Positions 6,193-6,588 of a DNA stretch of 6,588 nucleotides are shown in pieces; position 1 is the first letter of the stretch, and each line of letters begins with the position of its first letter. The translations under genes were made by a program, and so were the position numbers. The DNA comes from an uncultured Rikenellaceae bacterium. Lineage in GTDB: Bacteria; Bacteroidota; Bacteroidia; Bacteroidales; Rikenellaceae. The notes beneath the pieces were generated by a model. That model was given only the letters and a program-made list of their open reading frames with translations, was not told the DNA's origin and searched no databases. The stretch lies in contig CAMQUV010000066.1 of the NCBI GenBank assembly GCA_947037995.1, forward strand, positions 1-6,588. Reading direction: 5' to 3'.

Positions 6193-6588
6193 CTATTCGG
6201 CCGCTTGCGTAATCGCTACGTCGATAGACTCATTTTGGCTTGTAATGGTGATTGAACCCTCGCGAGCTGCGCCGGTTGAGTTGGCTGCAACAGATACCGA
6301 GATTTTATCGTCAGACACTCCTGCGGTTAGCGTCACCCATTCGTCTGTAGTAGTAAATTCTACATTCGTGGCGGCGTTTACAGTGCACGTTTTAGTGCCA
6401 CCCTTTACGGTGTATTCGGGCATTGCCGAAGCGCTGAGTGGTGATGGTGAATTAAGTGGCTCTGATAGGGACAGCGTGCGTATGTCTAGCACCGTGCAGA
6501 GATTTTCGAATACCACACCTGTATCGTATTTCATAAGCAGTTTAATGAAGAAATTCTCCGAGGCCGCCGAAACTTTTTCGACTTGTAC
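6193..6588 (-). CDS. BACON-domain-ended phage tail-region protein (5' end outside window)
   Basis: The frame is open from the right edge to the TAG at 6195-6193, giving at least 131 residues. An internal ATG at 6534-6532 would give 113 residues. I favour a start beyond the edge because 18 upstream codons have no stop and the ATG lacks the A-rich leader seen at the other genes. The C-terminal 75 residues are a BACON/Ig-like beta-sandwich: MPEYTVKGGTKTCTV, then TTTDEWVTLTAG, then SVSVAANSTGAAREGSITIT and VAITQAA. Hallmarks are the 'dW' of the second strand (Trp66 counted from the internal Met), 'N.....R.g.Iti' (Arg91) and the closing 'v.itQ' (Gln110). BACON domains are common in Bacteroidota surface proteins and occur in phage tail proteins such as those of crAss-like phages. 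They are thought to bind carbohydrate, mucin or protein, or to act as spacers. The part before the domain (ENFFIKLL, then YDTGVVFENL) is unrecognised. Its slot before the tube gene is where tail terminator or connector genes usually sit. Confidence 0.75.
   Translation of the reverse strand, partial: VQVEKVSAASENFFIKLLMKYDTGVVFENLCTVLDIRTLSLSEPLNSPSPLSASAMPEYTVKGGTKTCTVNAATNVEFTTTDEWVTLTAGVSDDKISVSVAANSTGAAREGSITITSQNESIDVAITQAAE

Overview
The window is a piece of a tailed-phage (most likely prophage) tail-morphogenesis module from a Bacteroidota host. All credible genes lie on the minus strand and are packed head to tail, so transcription runs from the right edge to the left edge. The host assignment is an inference. 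It rests on a BACON-type domain (a fold named for Bacteroidetes), on A/T-rich translation leaders without clear Shine-Dalgarno sequences, and on a tape-measure C-terminus of the kind I associate with Bacteroides-group prophages.

Layout in transcription order, right to left: (1) 6588-6193, a protein open at the right edge that ends in a BACON/Ig-like domain. (2) A 76-nt intergenic stretch with a GC-rich hairpin. (3) 6116-5589, the major tail tube protein. (4) 5580-5290, a small tail assembly chaperone (gpG-like). At its 3' end a run of nine A's allows a -1 frameshift into the next frame (to 4967), giving a 204-residue gpG-T-like fusion. (5) 4939-2039, a 966-residue TP901-type tape measure protein. 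(6) 2034-1, a large baseplate hub or tail-tip protein that runs off the left edge after 678 residues. It has no stop in the window.

The order tube, G/GT chaperone pair, tape measure, tail tip is the classic long-tailed, non-contractile (siphovirus) assembly line. The chaperones would coat the tape measure, tube subunits would polymerise along it, and the hub would nucleate the process. The tape measure length suggests a tail of roughly 145 nm at most. No sheath gene is visible, but the upstream region lies outside the window.

Nothing here is a clearly new system. The points that most deserve a second look are the A9 frameshift site with continuous coding in the -1 frame, a strong inverted repeat just inside the frameshifted part, the BACON-ended protein directly before the tube gene, and the lack of a separate distal tail (Dit) gene between the tape measure and the hub. 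Gaps between genes are 4 to 76 nt, so no stretch over 300 nt is without a gene. I saw no tRNA, CRISPR, insertion sequence, attachment site or convincing terminator for the gene strand.
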